Assembly: GCA_009763385.1 (NCBI GenBank)
Contig: VDCT01000312.1
Coordinates: 346,244-410,243, forward strand
DNA: 64,000 bases
Source of the DNA: Coix lacryma-jobi var. lacryma-jobi
Taxonomy: Eukaryota > Streptophyta > Magnoliopsida > Poales > Poaceae
Direction: 5' to 3'
Part shown: in pieces, positions 20,182 to 30,360 of the stretch
Layout of the letters: the number at the start of each line of letters is the position of its first letter
How positions within the stretch are numbered: position 1 is the first letter of the stretch
Made by a program: the position numbers and the translations under genes
Notes under the pieces: model-generated
Database searches by the model: none
Seen by the model: the letters and a program-made list of their open reading frames with translations, nothing else
Told to the model about the DNA's origin: nothing

Positions 20182-22804
20182 CCTTTAGTCTCTTCTTCCT
20201 CCTCCTACCCTTACCTAACTTCAGCAGCTCAGGATCAGGCATGAAGTCTCTACCCAAGTATGGAGGCCATTGAGTGGGATCAAGGTAAGGCTCGAAGCTG
20301 CTCTGCCATATTGCGACGGTGTTGCTCCGGCGATAGTACTCGGACATATATGGTACGGCCTTGTAGTTATATCCGCGCGCTCTACAGGACGCAATCATGT
20401 GAGAGCAAGGGGCATGCATTATCTGCGGCACGTTACAACTGCATTCCACTCTTTGAAGATCGATCCGATAGTTGCGACCACCGTAGCGTTCCCCGCCCAT
20501 GGTAGTTCCACCCTTTGCTCGAACATTATAGATTTGTCTGGTTGGTCCATAAGCCTCACAAGTTAGCTGCGTTGCCCAGATCTCATTTTCCTGAATGTGC
20601 TCCTTTCCCGCCTTTCCAAATTCACCATCCGTTTGTAGGTTGTCTTGAGCAATGGACCACCTTTTCACAAAATACTCGTTGGTCTTGTGAAACGAGTACT
20701 CAACGATTCCAGAAACGGGCAAGGCTCTAACACCGGTGAATACCTTGTTGAAAGACTCCGATGAGTTGGTGGTCATTATGCCGAACCGGAAACCGCCCTC
20801 ATCGTAAGCAAGCGCCCACTTCTCCTTGTGTTCCATCTGTCTCTCGATCCAGGCCCTGGCAGCACTGTTTAACATTTTGTCCAACTCTTCCATTGTTTCT
20901 TTGAATTTGTGCTCAATTTTAACACAACATAGCTCTTTCACCTTGGCACAAACCTCCTTTTTTCTCTGCCGACGCCAGAAATTGGCGGCAAAGTGACGCA
21001 TGCACCATCTGTGCACTAGAGGAGGACAACCCTCTATCTCCTCCTCTGCGGCACGAAGCAACCCAACATGACGGTCCGAAATCAAACATATTGTCCGAGA
21101 AGGCCCTAACACTTGTATCCGTAGCAGGGCCATGAACCAAGACCAAGACTCAACGTTCTCCCCCTCGGCCAAGGCGAAAGCAATTGGAACTATCTGGTCC
21201 TCGGGATCAACAGCCGCCGCCATCATCAACACACCCTTGTACGCTCCGGTCAAGAAAGTACCGTCCACAAGTATGACTGGACGACAGTACTGATACGCAT
21301 GCTCTGTTTGTGCAAAAGACCAAAATACACGCTGAAGCACATGTGTAACCTTGCCGGTGTTGTGGTCTATATACTGCCCATTGGTGTGTGGAAACCATTT
21401 AAGGCCAGGGTTATAGTATGTCATTGCACACAAAATCCGAGGAATCCTGTTGTACGCTTCATCCCAACCACCCCAACGAATTGCAAGGGCGATCTGCTTC
21501 GCACGCCACGCCTTTCCATAAGTCACCTTATAGCCTGTGAATCCAAATATGGAGATAAGCAATTGTGAAACAGATACGTCGGCGTCATCATCAACAAATG
21601 CCAAAATGCGCCGTGCAAGGTATCTTGCCGTCAACTGAGGATGTTTTTCTTGTCCCTTATTTGTAAAACAGGTATGCGGTTGTACTACTTTACTGATCCT
21701 CCACTTGTCATCAGTTCTCTTGCGAGCATTCAGCCTCCACGGACAACCAAGACTCAAACACTTGACGTGGTACCTCAAACTAATATCTGAATGGCTGACC
21801 GTGTACGGTCGATGATGATGCACAGCATAGTTCTCAAGGAAAAGCTTCAACTCAGTCATAGTGTTGAAAATCATACCCTTCTGAAGAATCCAATCTGTAT
21901 GGTTATGCAGTGTTTGCTTGCACAGATTCAATCCAGTATCACAAACTGCCTGGTCCACCATACTGACATCCCTATAACTTGGAACGCCTCTAAACTGCAT
22001 GTTAACCGACCTCAATTGCTGCAGCTCTGTCTCAGTCAAAGGATCGGGCGCAACATAATACCTCGCTTCGCTCAAACGCCGCCACGCATCAAAATGTATA
22101 TGATCCTCTGGTATATCAGTGACTAGTCTCCCTGGAGGATGCATATTCTGAGGAACCGGTTGTGGCATAGCACGAACCGGTTGTGGAATACCACGAACCG
22201 GGTCAGGCATAGCACAAATATAACTGTCCTCTTCTTCGTCATAATCTGAATCATCATCAGAATCATAGTTTTCATCAAACAATTGTGCCTCCTGGTCCTC
22301 CTGCTCCTGCCGCTCTAGGTCGGCCACATCAAAATCATTGTTTATTTGACCGACGTCAGCGTGGACATTTTCAGATGGATACACCGTCTCCTGCGTGGGG
22401 TGACCATCAACGTCCATAGTCATCGGAGCTGCATCGTCATCATCCCCTACCTCCTGTGCTTCACCTTCGTTGCCATCATTGGACGCCTCTGCCTGCTTCC
22501 TCCTACCATCTTCTGCCACGATCTCAGCCATGGTCGAATTGGATGCCATAACGATCGTCTGGTATTTTGCCCAGTCATCCTGGTTGCGCAAGGGCATCAA
22601 CGCATAGTTCGCCCTAATCTTGCCACTGTCAAATCTCCCTTTCAACGAGAAATCACCATCGAACTTCTCCTTCAGACGCAACATAAGCTCCGTAAAAGAA
22701 GGACGCTCATCAAATACTTCGAGTTCTTGTTCCATGTTATCATCAAACAACCCATCTCGTTTACTAACTGTGCCTCCATAAAACAATCTGAATACAGTGT
22801 CCAT
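20021..22804 (-). CDS. MULE transposase (MURA-like)
   Basis: A single open frame of 927 aa without introns, read from ATG at 22804. Residues about 1-120 resemble the N-terminal region of MuDR-type transposases (PSFTELMLRLKEKF). An Asp/Glu-rich linker follows (about 175-200). A MuDR DNA-binding region has HVKCLSLGCPWRLNARK (about 345-365). The MULE DDE domain shows VDGTFLTGAYKG (about 514), a second Asp in LISDRHVGLL (about 575) and CMRHFAANFW. A SWIM zinc finger CSCNVPQIMHAPCSH is at about 786, and a CCHC-like CSVCHMPGHNAAFH near 892. It cuts and joins the TIRs in the nucleus. No internal stop or frameshift is present, so it could still be active. It ends inside the region used by the neighbouring GRF gene. 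Confidence 0.93.
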   Translation of the reverse strand: MDTVFRLFYGGTVSKRDGLFDDNMEQELEVFDERPSFTELMLRLKEKFDGDFSLKGRFDSGKIRANYALMPLRNQDDWAKYQTIVMASNSTMAEIVAEDGRRKQAEASNDGNEGEAQEVGDDDDAAPMTMDVDGHPTQETVYPSENVHADVGQINNDFDVADLERQEQEDQEAQLFDENYDSDDDSDYDEEEDSYICAMPDPVRGIPQPVRAMPQPVPQNMHPPGRLVTDIPEDHIHFDAWRRLSEARYYVAPDPLTETELQQLRSVNMQFRGVPSYRDVSMVDQAVCDTGLNLCKQTLHNHTDWILQKGMIFNTMTELKLFLENYAVHHHRPYTVSHSDISLRYHVKCLSLGCPWRLNARKRTDDKWRISKVVQPHTCFTNKGQEKHPQLTARYLARRILAFVDDDADVSVSQLLISIFGFTGYKVTYGKAWRAKQIALAIRWGGWDEAYNRIPRILCAMTYYNPGLKWFPHTNGQYIDHNTGKVTHVLQRVFWSFAQTEHAYQYCRPVILVDGTFLTGAYKGVLMMAAAVDPEDQIVPIAFALAEGENVESWSWFMALLRIQVLGPSRTICLISDRHVGLLRAAEEEIEGCPPLVHRWCMRHFAANFWRRQRKKEVCAKVKELCCVKIEHKFKETMEELDKMLNSAARAWIERQMEHKEKWALAYDEGGFRFGIMTTNSSESFNKVFTGVRALPVSGIVEYSFHKTNEYFVKRWSIAQDNLQTDGEFGKAGKEHIQENEIWATQLTCEAYGPTRQIYNVRAKGGTTMGGERYGGRNYRIDLQRVECSCNVPQIMHAPCSHMIASCRARGYNYKAVPYMSEYYRRSNTVAIWQSSFEPYLDPTQWPPYLGRDFMPDPELLKLGKGRRRKKRLKGDMDNMDRYGGGDFDQTPSTNLCSVCHMPGHNAAFHRRQTQQVYICLHFGARA

Positions 22805-22867
22805 CTACAAAGTCAATAGTGGAACTAAGGTCAAGTGATTGTCTTCTCAAAAGTAAAGAATGGCGTA

Positions 22868-23265
22868 ACTACTTACTAAGTTGGCTTCACTAACCTAACT
22901 AACATATTAACCTAACCTAACCCAACCTAACTAAGTAACTAACTAAATATCCTAACTAACTAACTAACTAACAAACTAACTAACCTAACCTAAGCTAACC
23001 CAACCTAACCCAACGAAATAACTAACTTACTTACTTAGTAACTAACTAAACTAATCTAAACTAAACTTACCTAATTCACTAACTAACTAACCAACCTATT
23101 AGCACTAACTAACTTACCTAATTCACTAACTAACCAACCTATTAACACTAACTAACATAACCTAAAGCACTAAACTAACCCTAAGTCACTAACTAACCCT
23201 AAGTAACTAAACTACCAAATCTAAGTCATTAACTAATATTTTGATAATTAAATAACTAACTAACA
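22868..23265. repeat. Degenerate CTAAC/CTAACTAAC-type low-complexity tract
   Basis: Nearly 400 bp made of TAACTAAC, CTAACCTAAC and AACTAAGTAAC variants, upstream of the transposase start. It probably lies in the leader or first intron. It is not the plant telomere repeat (CCCTAAA), which it superficially resembles. Confidence 0.85.
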
Positions 23266-23589
23266 TTTGCAAAAAAAAAAATATAACAAAAACTAAAATA
23301 AACTAACAAAGAAAACTAACCTTAGCTTCCGGTGCTTAAGCGGGGGAGAGGGAGAGGGGGGTGGCCCCCGGCCACTGCCTGGCCGCCGGCGAGCTCCCCT
23401 GCCGTCCGGTTGCACGGAGGCTAGGGAGGAGGGCAGCCGGTGCAAGGAGGAGGAGGTCGGCCAGGCGGAGGAGGGAGCTCCGGCGACCACGGCGGGCTGG
23501 AGCGGCGGCGGCGGCGGGCTGGAGCGGCGGCGGCGGCGGGCTGGTGCGGCGGCGGTGGCGGCCGTTGCGGGCAGCATAGGGAAGGAGGA

Positions 23590-23925
23590 GGAAGAAGGGC
23601 GCGGCGGCCAGATCTAGATCGGCTTTGCCGCGCCACCCCGCCTGGCGCGGCAAAGCCGTTGACCGCGCCAGGCCGCCTGGCGCGGCAAACGCACTAGCCG
23701 CGCCAGCCCGCCTGGCGCGGCAAACTGACAGGCGGGGCCCGCCCGAGACTGCGTGGCCGGGCGGTGCCACGGTGGCACTTTTGCCGCGCCGCCATGCATG
23801 GCGCGGCTAACGCTTTTGCCGCGCCATTAGGGACGGCGCGGCAAAAGAGTTAGTTTTGCAAAAAAAAAAAGACAGTGTTATTTATGAAATTTTTTATTTA
23901 ATTGGGTTATTAATAAAAAAAAATT
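23590..23925 (-). repeat. Right TIR of the MULE
   Basis: Inverted copy of 17717-18050. It would also serve as the promoter end for the transposase gene. Its outer edge lies 27 bp before the TATA box of DUF674 copy 2. Confidence 0.88.
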
Positions 23926-23952
23926 CTCCCCTGCCCCCCAGGTCATGACTCC

Positions 23953-23959
23953 TATATAA
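23953..23959 (+). promoter_or_regulatory. TATA box of DUF674 copy 2
   Basis: TATATAA lies 104 bp before the ATG at 24063. It is 18 bp downstream of the MULE target duplication (23926-23934), so everything upstream of the core promoter has been displaced by the 6.2-kb MULE. Confidence 0.6.
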
Positions 23960-24062
23960 CAGCCCACACTGTACTCCTGCAGTTCTATTCCATTCCATCA
24001 GGGTTTCAGGGGAGAGGGTAAGAGAAGACTCCACACAAGTTCAAACCCGGCCTCAAGCCAAT

Positions 24063-24797
24063 ATGGCCCCAACCCCAAGCACCACGGCGACGCTAAGCAT
24101 GACGCTGGTGGTGGACTCGAGGTCCCAGCGCGTGCTGTACGCCCAGGCCGGCAAGGACGTGGTCGACTTCCTCATCTCCCTCCTCGCCTCCCTCGTCGAC
24201 CGCAACGAGTGCCCGTCGTCCATCGGCAACCTGTACGGCAGCGCCAAGAAACTGGACGAGAAGGTCATCAGCCAGCCCGTTGCTGCTGCTGCTGGTGGAC
24301 CCGGTGGCGAGGCAGCGTCGTCGGCATCGGTGATGTACATGGTCATGGACGACCTCAAGGTCGCGCCCATGTCAGCCACCTCTGGTGGCAATGGCATCGC
24401 TCTGCTGAAAACCCTGGGCGTGAAGTGCGTCGCCACGCTACTGGAGAAGACCGTGCCGCTTGGCCACGCGGAGGTAACGACCTCATTTCTTCAACTATTA
24501 ATAACGCATGCATCGAATGATGTTTTTTTGGGAGAATAAACTTTTTGTTATTTGCAGGGTTTGGAGATACTGAAGACGTCGCTGCAGTCTAAGATGGTGC
24601 TCACAGACGTCTACCTTCGCAAGAACAAGCCACCAAGAAGGCTCAGAGCTGCAGGATGCGCGTGCAAGTTCTTTTTCTGCATTTTGGTCGTCTTGTTTCT
24701 GATGGCCTCGATGGGCGCTCTGGGTGCACTTATCACCGAGTCCTCTGGGCGAGCCCACCCTTGCCGTGGTGGATGTCGCGGGGGCAGGGCCATCTAG
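24063..24797 (+). CDS. DUF674 copy 2, short form with a C-terminal hydrophobic segment
   Basis: Exon 1 is 24063-24473 (GAG|GTAACG) and exon 2 is 24558-24797 (TTTGCAG acceptor). The intron is phase 0 and the product is 216 aa. Family landmarks are TLVVDSRSQRVLYAQAGKDVV (N-terminus), GNLYGSAKKLDE, VMDDLKVAPMSA and, in exon 2, GLEILKTSLQSKMVLTDVYL. Compared with copies 3 and 5, the central cysteine-rich segment is absent. Beyond the usual end, the protein continues with RRLRAAGCACK and a strongly hydrophobic run at about residues 175-196 (FFFCILVVLFLMASM), a likely membrane segment, then a Gly/Arg-rich tail. No stop or frameshift. The function of DUF674 is unknown. Confidence 0.82.
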
Positions 24798-25242
24798 CTA
24801 GGCTCCGATGTTCATCTGGACGAAAGATCCGGAGACGTGTGAGGTCGTCCCCAACGCGGTTGGTTCTGCACTCAGACGTCTCTGTTTTTATTGTTTTGTC
24901 GCCGACTCGCCGGCGAAAGGGAAGGCGTATCACTGTATCTGTGTCTGCTTTGCACTTTCTTCTGAACTGACGGAGTCTGTCGTACGTTGGTTTATTTTAG
25001 TTTCATCAATCATGGAGTGCTTCTGGAGTGATGCTCCGGTCTGGTGGAATAGGCATTTTAGTTCTAGAATATTGTCTGCTGCTTAATTTCATTTCTAAAC
25101 TACTCGCATGTTGCTGGGAATAAGGACAGTCCCAATAATAGACTGGGTTAGAGTAGTACGTACATACTTGTATACGACCGCGAGGGCGGCGAAGCTTCAA
25201 CATGTGCACCTCGATGGCCGTCGTCCAATGTGTGCGGGGAAC
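24798..25242 (+). other. 3' flank of DUF674 copy 2
   Basis: Likely 3' UTR and flank, with no coding signature. GGACAGTCCCAATAATAG near 25126 resembles the TIR of the element that starts near 25246 and may be a partial copy of it. Confidence 0.4.
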
Positions 25243-25245
25243 TAG

Positions 25246-26219
25246 GACAGTCCCAATAATAATAGAAACTATGAACGGTTTTTATGACTACCACGTCAGC
25301 AAAAACTCATCTATTGAAATTATCTGTCACAATGGATATTTCTTTGCATAATAAATATGACCTTTTCTTTCTCCTTATTAACTTTCTCGGATGCTCTCTC
25401 TCATCTCTTATCTCTCACTACCAGCCAAAAGCACGCAGTTGCTGCTCATGGGGAGGCACAGACCAGCACAAGCAGCGCAGGCGAGTGTGACGCGGGTGAG
25501 AGCAGCAGCACGGGCGACTGCTAGCGGTGGCGGTCAGCGGAGCTAGCACGAGCAAGCGCAGCAGTGGCGGCCGGCGAGCACGGCACCGGCAGCACGAGCA
25601 GGGGCAGCGGCGGCAGCCGATGAGGGCGGGGCCAGCAGAGCGAGCATGCACAGCTCGTTGTGGTGCGACCTGGCGAACTCTCGCGCGGCACAGCGAGTGC
25701 GTGCTCTGGAGGCGGCCATCGAGCGCGCAGCGCGGCACGAGCAAGCTCTCACGCGGCAGCCGATGAGGGCGGGGCCAGCGGAGCGAGCATGCACAGCTCG
25801 TTGTGGTGCGACCTGGCGAACTCTCGCGCGGCACAGCGAGTGCGTGCTCTGGAGGCGGCCATCGAGCGCGCAGCGCGGCACGAGCAAGCTCTCACGGCGG
25901 TCGGCGAGCGCATGGCGCGGGCAAGCTCCCGCGGCGGACGGCGAGCACGCAGAGCTGTCGAGTCCTCGCGGCAGACAGTGCGCGCAGTGGTAGTCGGCGA
26001 GCGCTCGCAGCTTGATGGAAACGACCTGTTTCTTCCCAACAACGATTTCGCCGTTTCTTGGTGCCTCGATGCGAGGGACGACATCGTTTCTCCGTGAAGA
26101 AATGGTTTCGTCTACTTCTTCTCTCTTTCCTCGTTAAGATGTCATGTCATTATTTTGTCTATGTGACATATCATTTATTAGGGGTAGAAACTACAATTAA
26201 TTTTTTATTGGGACTGCCC
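25246..26219. mobile_element. PIF/Harbinger-like element, non-autonomous, GC-rich interior
   Basis: The left end GGACAGTCCCAATAATAAT and right end TTATTGGGACTGCCC form a TIR pair of the same type as the ends of the element at 42062-43306. A clean 3-bp target duplication is not visible (CTA against TGA). The interior (25430-26100) is unusually GC-rich and holds a 143-bp tandem duplication. Open frames in several registers are composition artefacts. Confidence 0.5.
25616..25901. repeat. 143-bp tandem duplication
   Basis: GATGAGGGCGGGGCCAGC begins near 25619 and again near 25762. The units are nearly identical through GCACGAGCAAGCTCTCACG. 143 is not a multiple of three, so a shared reading frame would not be kept. 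The high identity suggests a recent duplication. Confidence 0.88.
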
Positions 26220-26449
26220 TGAGGAGCCCTGATTCGCTGTGCTCGTGCCTGTCGCCCACGCTCCCGCGCCCACACTCTCCCTTCTCCATCTCCGGCAACA
26301 CCCAAAGTAATCATTTCATACTCCTAAGAAGCTCCCATATGTATATTATATCTCCTGATTAATTGGATTTATAATCCCACAAAATATATGTAGACGAAGT
26401 ATATAATAATACTAGACCTTTTAGAGTACCATATATGTCAAGTATGTAA

Positions 26450-26691
26450 GGCCTTGTTCAGTTCGTGAAATATTTGGTGAAAAGTTACTGTAGCACTTTC
26501 GTTGTTATTTGACAAACTTTATCTAAACATGACCTAACTAGTCTCAAAAGATTCGTCTCGACATGAGCGGACTAAAAGTATAATTAGTTATTTCTTTACC
26601 TACATTTAATGCTCCATGCATGCGTCTAAAGATTCGATGAGATGGTTATTGCGCTACATTTTTTGGGATATTTTGCCAAGTGAACATGGCC
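26450..26691. mobile_element. Tourist-like MITE, TAA target duplication
   Basis: 242 bp from GGCCTTGTTCAGTTCG to GTGAACATGGCC, flanked by TAA at 26447-26449 and 26692-26694. Same family as 17130 and 47067. Confidence 0.88.
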
Positions 26692-26718
26692 TAAGTATAC
26701 ATAGAGTATATAGTCATA

Positions 26719-26983
26719 CTCCCTCCGTATAGAAAATAGACATTTTAGCATCGACACAGTCTCCAAAGTACAAATTTGACTCTGTTTATACTAAAAAATA
26801 TTTATCAAAAAGTTATATATATATGTATGTATGTATTTTTATGAAAGTATTTTTCAAGACAAATCTATTTATATGTTTTTTATATTTTCAAACTCAACAG
26901 CTTAAAAGTTATTCATGATTTATATTTCCAATATTTGATCGAAATCATGTCCAAAACGTCATCTATTTTCTATACGAAGGGAG
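26719..26983. mobile_element. Stowaway (Tc1/Mariner) MITE, TA target duplication
   Basis: 265 bp with TIR CTCCCTCCGTATAGAAAATA and its inverse TATTTTCTATACGAAGGGAG. TA flanks both sides. Confidence 0.9.
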
Positions 26984-26985
26984 TA

Positions 26986-27330
26986 CTTATTTTGTATATT
27001 TGTATACTACTGTAGTGGCATTTTAGTATTATATTAAAAGTATGAGTTCTTTTGAAAATTTTTGTGTAAGATTTGAAATATCTTAAAAGAAGTATATAAA
27101 CATACGTACTATAACTGATAAATTAGTATACAGACATACATAATATGGTTTATTAAAAATAGGAGTAACTACTCTCGAGAATATAGAAAACTCACACTAT
27201 ATACCTATCACATGGAAGTCAATGTTTATTATATCTCAATATAATGCTAATATATTCTAAGTCATACATCTGAACAAACAACATGAAACTACTGCTTCCT
27301 AAACAACGTTTCACACTAACACATAGCATA
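26986..27330. other. AT-rich spacer, nothing recognised
   Basis: Low GC sequence with no TIRs, coding signature or RNA gene that I can see. Confidence 0.5.
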
Positions 27331-27333
27331 GAC

Positions 27334-28903
27334 CACTACGGGAAAATCAATCTTTGCCGAGTGCCTGTGGCTTTGCCGAGTGCCAAATTTCGGGCACTAG
27401 GCAAAGAGCCTCTTTGCCGAGTGCCGGCCACGTGACACTTGGCAAAGCGCAAACACAAGGCAAAGCATGCTTTGCCGAGTGCCACGTGGCCGGCACTCGG
27501 CAAAGAGCCCCTCTTTGCCGAGTGCCAGTCACGTGGCACTCGGCAAAGCATGTGGCCCCGAATTGTGCCACTTGGGCGGTTCTTTGCTGAGTGCCACGTG
27601 GCTGGCACTCGGCAAAGAGGTGCCTTTGCCGAGTGCCGGCCACGTGGCACTCGGCAAAGAATGTGGCCCCGAACTGTGCCATGTGGGCGGTTCTTTGCCG
27701 AGTGCCACGTGGCTGGCACTCGGCAAAGAGGTGCCTTTGCCGAGTGCCAGCCATGTGGCACTCGGCAAAGAGCTCTTTGCCTAGTGTTTTTTTTCTGGCA
27801 CTCGGCAAAACCAATTTTTAAATTACATTTTGAAGCAGTAAATTAATCCAAATGAAAAAGTTTTTAACTACAAAGTTGGTTAACTTATCAAGATGAACAA
27901 TTTTTGTTTTGGTGATTTTTTCATTTGACAAACGTAAAATAAATTCGTTCACAAATCTTATATATCTCTCTGGTAGTTTATAAAACTACAAGAGTGATAT
28001 ATAATGTTTATGAATAATATTAGAACCACAATGTCGGATGCACAAATAGTCAAACAACCAAAATAAACTTTATAGATCTTGACAAGTTATGAAAGTTTGT
28101 AGTTGATAACTTTTAAATTTGAAGTCATCTAGTTATGCAAAACTGCGTCGAATTTGAAAATTTTAAAATTCAAATTTTTTAAAATACCTCAGATGGAGAA
28201 ATGACCAAAATGAAAGTTGTAGATCTCAAAAAAGTTATGAAACTTTGGTGTTGACAACTTTTTGATTTGAAATCATCTTGTCAACGAAAACTACGTTTCA
28301 AATTGTAAAATTTAAAATTCAAATTTTTATAAACGACCTCGGATGGAAAAACTACCAAAATAAAAGTTGTAGATCTTGAAAAGTTAGAAAACTTTGTAGT
28401 TTACAACTTTTTAATTTGATTTCGTTTAGGGCCTCAAAAAGTTACACATGGTTTAGTATAATATATGGGTAATCGAAACGGAGATGAAACGTATATGAGT
28501 GTGTAGTGCAGTGGTAGAGGAGGCTCCGCGCGAACGAGAGGTCGTGAGTTCGAATTCTGCTGATTGCGTGAGAGAAAATTGCGTGAAAAATAGTAGAACT
28601 TGCGATTTCGAGGGCGACAAGTGGGCGCTGCCCAGTGGGCCCCTCCTCCAATTAAATAAAAAAATTTCCCTATTTTTTCGGGGTTTTTTTATTTTTTTCT
28701 TTGCCGAGTGCCAAATATGTCAGCATTCGGCGAAGCCTTCGCCGAGTGCCCGATATTTGGCACTCGGCAAAGAACCCTTTGCCGTGAAATTCTTCGCCGA
28801 GTGCCCTTCGCCGAGTGCGGCACTCGGCGAAGCCTACGCCGAGTGCAAAAGGCTCTTTGCCGAGTGCTGCCAGCACTCGGCAAAGAGCGATTCTGCTGTA
28901 GTG
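27334..28903. mobile_element. Non-autonomous CACTA, 1.57 kb, GAC target duplication
   Basis: It starts CACTACGGGAAAATCAATC and ends GATTCTGCTGTAGTG. GAC precedes (27331-27333) and follows (28904-28906). Dense TTTGCCGAGTGCC/GGCACTCGGCAAAG arrays lie at 27353-27810 and 28698-28885. Two GTGGCCCCGAA(C/T)TGTGCCA units recur within the left array. The interior (27820-28680) is AT-rich, with three diverged repeats of an AAAGTTGTAGATCT-type unit, and is non-coding. It contains a tRNA-like segment at 28499-28561. Confidence 0.92.
28499..28561 (+). other. tRNA-like segment inside a CACTA element
   Basis: TGTAGTGCAGTGGTAGAGG resembles a pol III A box, and GTGAGTTCGAATTC 25-30 bases later resembles a B box (GGTTCGANTCC). 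There is no closed acceptor stem that I can pair, so it is a tRNA relic or tRNA-derived SINE head, not a functional tRNA gene. Confidence 0.5.
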
Positions 28904-28906
28904 GAC

Positions 28907-29821
28907 ACTGACTTATTAGCAAAATAGAATGTGTTTGTTGCACAGCTAACATAACCTATATTCTAGATGGTAGTGACTAAATAATTTCTATAAAAATCTG
29001 TGTTGCTGCAAAACCAAGACAACCACACAAGGCTCATTTCTTACCTTGCAAATCAATTGTTGGAGTTCTAAACACAAATATATATATATATATATACCCT
29101 AGTTGTACCTGGAATGAGCATAGACATGAAGAATTTGTATATCAATAAAATGATACTGATTTGCACCTGCACAGAACATTTTAAGATGCCTTTGTTTCAA
29201 CACAGAACAACAAAAGAAGGTCCTTTTTTAGACAGTTGCACCTGCAGGAAACAAATTTGATTTATACAAAGGAAGAGCTACTCAAAGGAGAGGAACACAT
29301 TCCAAAAATAAAGCCAAAATTGCAGTATTGAGGGCTAAAATTGCAGCATTGTAAGGGATGAATTTGAGCGAAGACAACAAGAAGGAAGTTATTCTGAAAT
29401 CTCAAAAATAAATGAATATAACAAACTTCTAGATCTCACATTAGAAGCAAAATATTAGTTAAATTTTTTTTGAGTTAGTGCCTCGTTAGGTGACAGCGCT
29501 AGCTCTATAACAAGTCCACAAAAACATATGAAATGATTTTTTATCTTAAACATATGACAATAATGATCTCAAAATTTTATTAATGTGTCACCAGCTATTG
29601 TTTTTCAAGTGGAACTTATCGACCAATTTTAAGCTCAAGCACCACACAGTAATAGTCGTGGGCCAAGACCTGAATATAAGTTAAAAGATCATCCACGACC
29701 GAATCAATGTCCAGGTGTTTGTGAGTTTTCGATTAGCTTACCTCAAGCAGGTTCAGGCATTCTCAATTCTTTCTGTTACTGGACATAAGCAGTAGCCTCT
29801 TTGGCAAGCAGTAGTAGTTCT
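28907..29821. other. Intergenic stretch with no recognised gene
   Basis: AT-rich with a short (TA)n run near 29080-29095. No open frame over 60 codons, no TIR pair and no conserved RNA found. Confidence 0.5.
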
Positions 29822-30360
29822 CACTACTGGAGAACAGGCCTTTAGCCCCGGGCCGTTTTGGCCTTTAGCCCTGGGCATGGAGCCGGGGCTAAGGAATCGG
29901 GACTAAAGGTCCGACCTTTAGCCTAAAGGGGGGACCTTTAGCCCCGGTTGGTAATACCAACCGAGACTAAAGAGGTCTCCAGCCGAGCCACGGTTGCTGG
30001 CTTCTTTAGTCCTGGTTGGTATTACCAACCGGAGCTAAAGAGGCTGCATCTTTTTTCTTTTTCTTTTCTTTTCAATTGGTTATTGTTTTCGGTTTTACAA
30101 TTACATTAGGGTTTCTAATATGTATTCTTCGCTGCTAATATATTCTATTAGGGTTTCAAATACGTATTCTTCGCTGCTAATAAATATATATAAACACATA
30201 AAATTTACAATTACACACAAATGAAATATGAAACTATATATATATATATATATATATTATAGATCGAGCTAGCTATACATATGTACATAAAATATACAAC
30301 ATTATCCATCATGCATCCTTAACTTGATATTTACAACACAAATATTGTTCCTGACTTAGA

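Larger units (their letters stand above)
17717..23925 (-). mobile_element. Complete Mutator-like element (MULE) with long TIRs and 9-bp target duplication
   Basis: The termini are GAATTTTTTTTTATTAATAA on the left and its inverse on the right. Long inverted repeats of about 330 bp (17717-18050 and 23590-23925) include a GC-rich part with repeated TTTGCCGCGCC/GGCGCGGCAAA motifs. The flanking direct repeat is CTCCCCTGC at 17708-17716 and 23926-23934. Exact ends are ambiguous by one base. Inside are three genes: a GRF-type zinc-finger gene (+), a second GRF-type gene (-) and a MURA-like transposase (-). The 6.2-kb element appears structurally complete and sits just upstream of the TATA box of DUF674 copy 2. 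Confidence 0.92.

Noticed and set aside
22868..23265. Telomere-like CCTAACCTAACCC repeats
   Set aside because: Plant telomeres use CCCTAAA. Here the unit is irregular CTAAC/TAACTAAC inside a MULE.
25418..26097. Overlapping Arg/Ala-rich frames of 110-145 codons
   Set aside because: All frames are open because of GC content and the 143-bp duplication breaks any common frame.
27353..27800. Regularly spaced repeats that could suggest a CRISPR-like array (also at 50455-50915 and 15360-15800)
   Set aside because: The units alternate in orientation, spacers are short and irregular, and they lie just inside CACTA termini. They are CACTA subterminal repeats.
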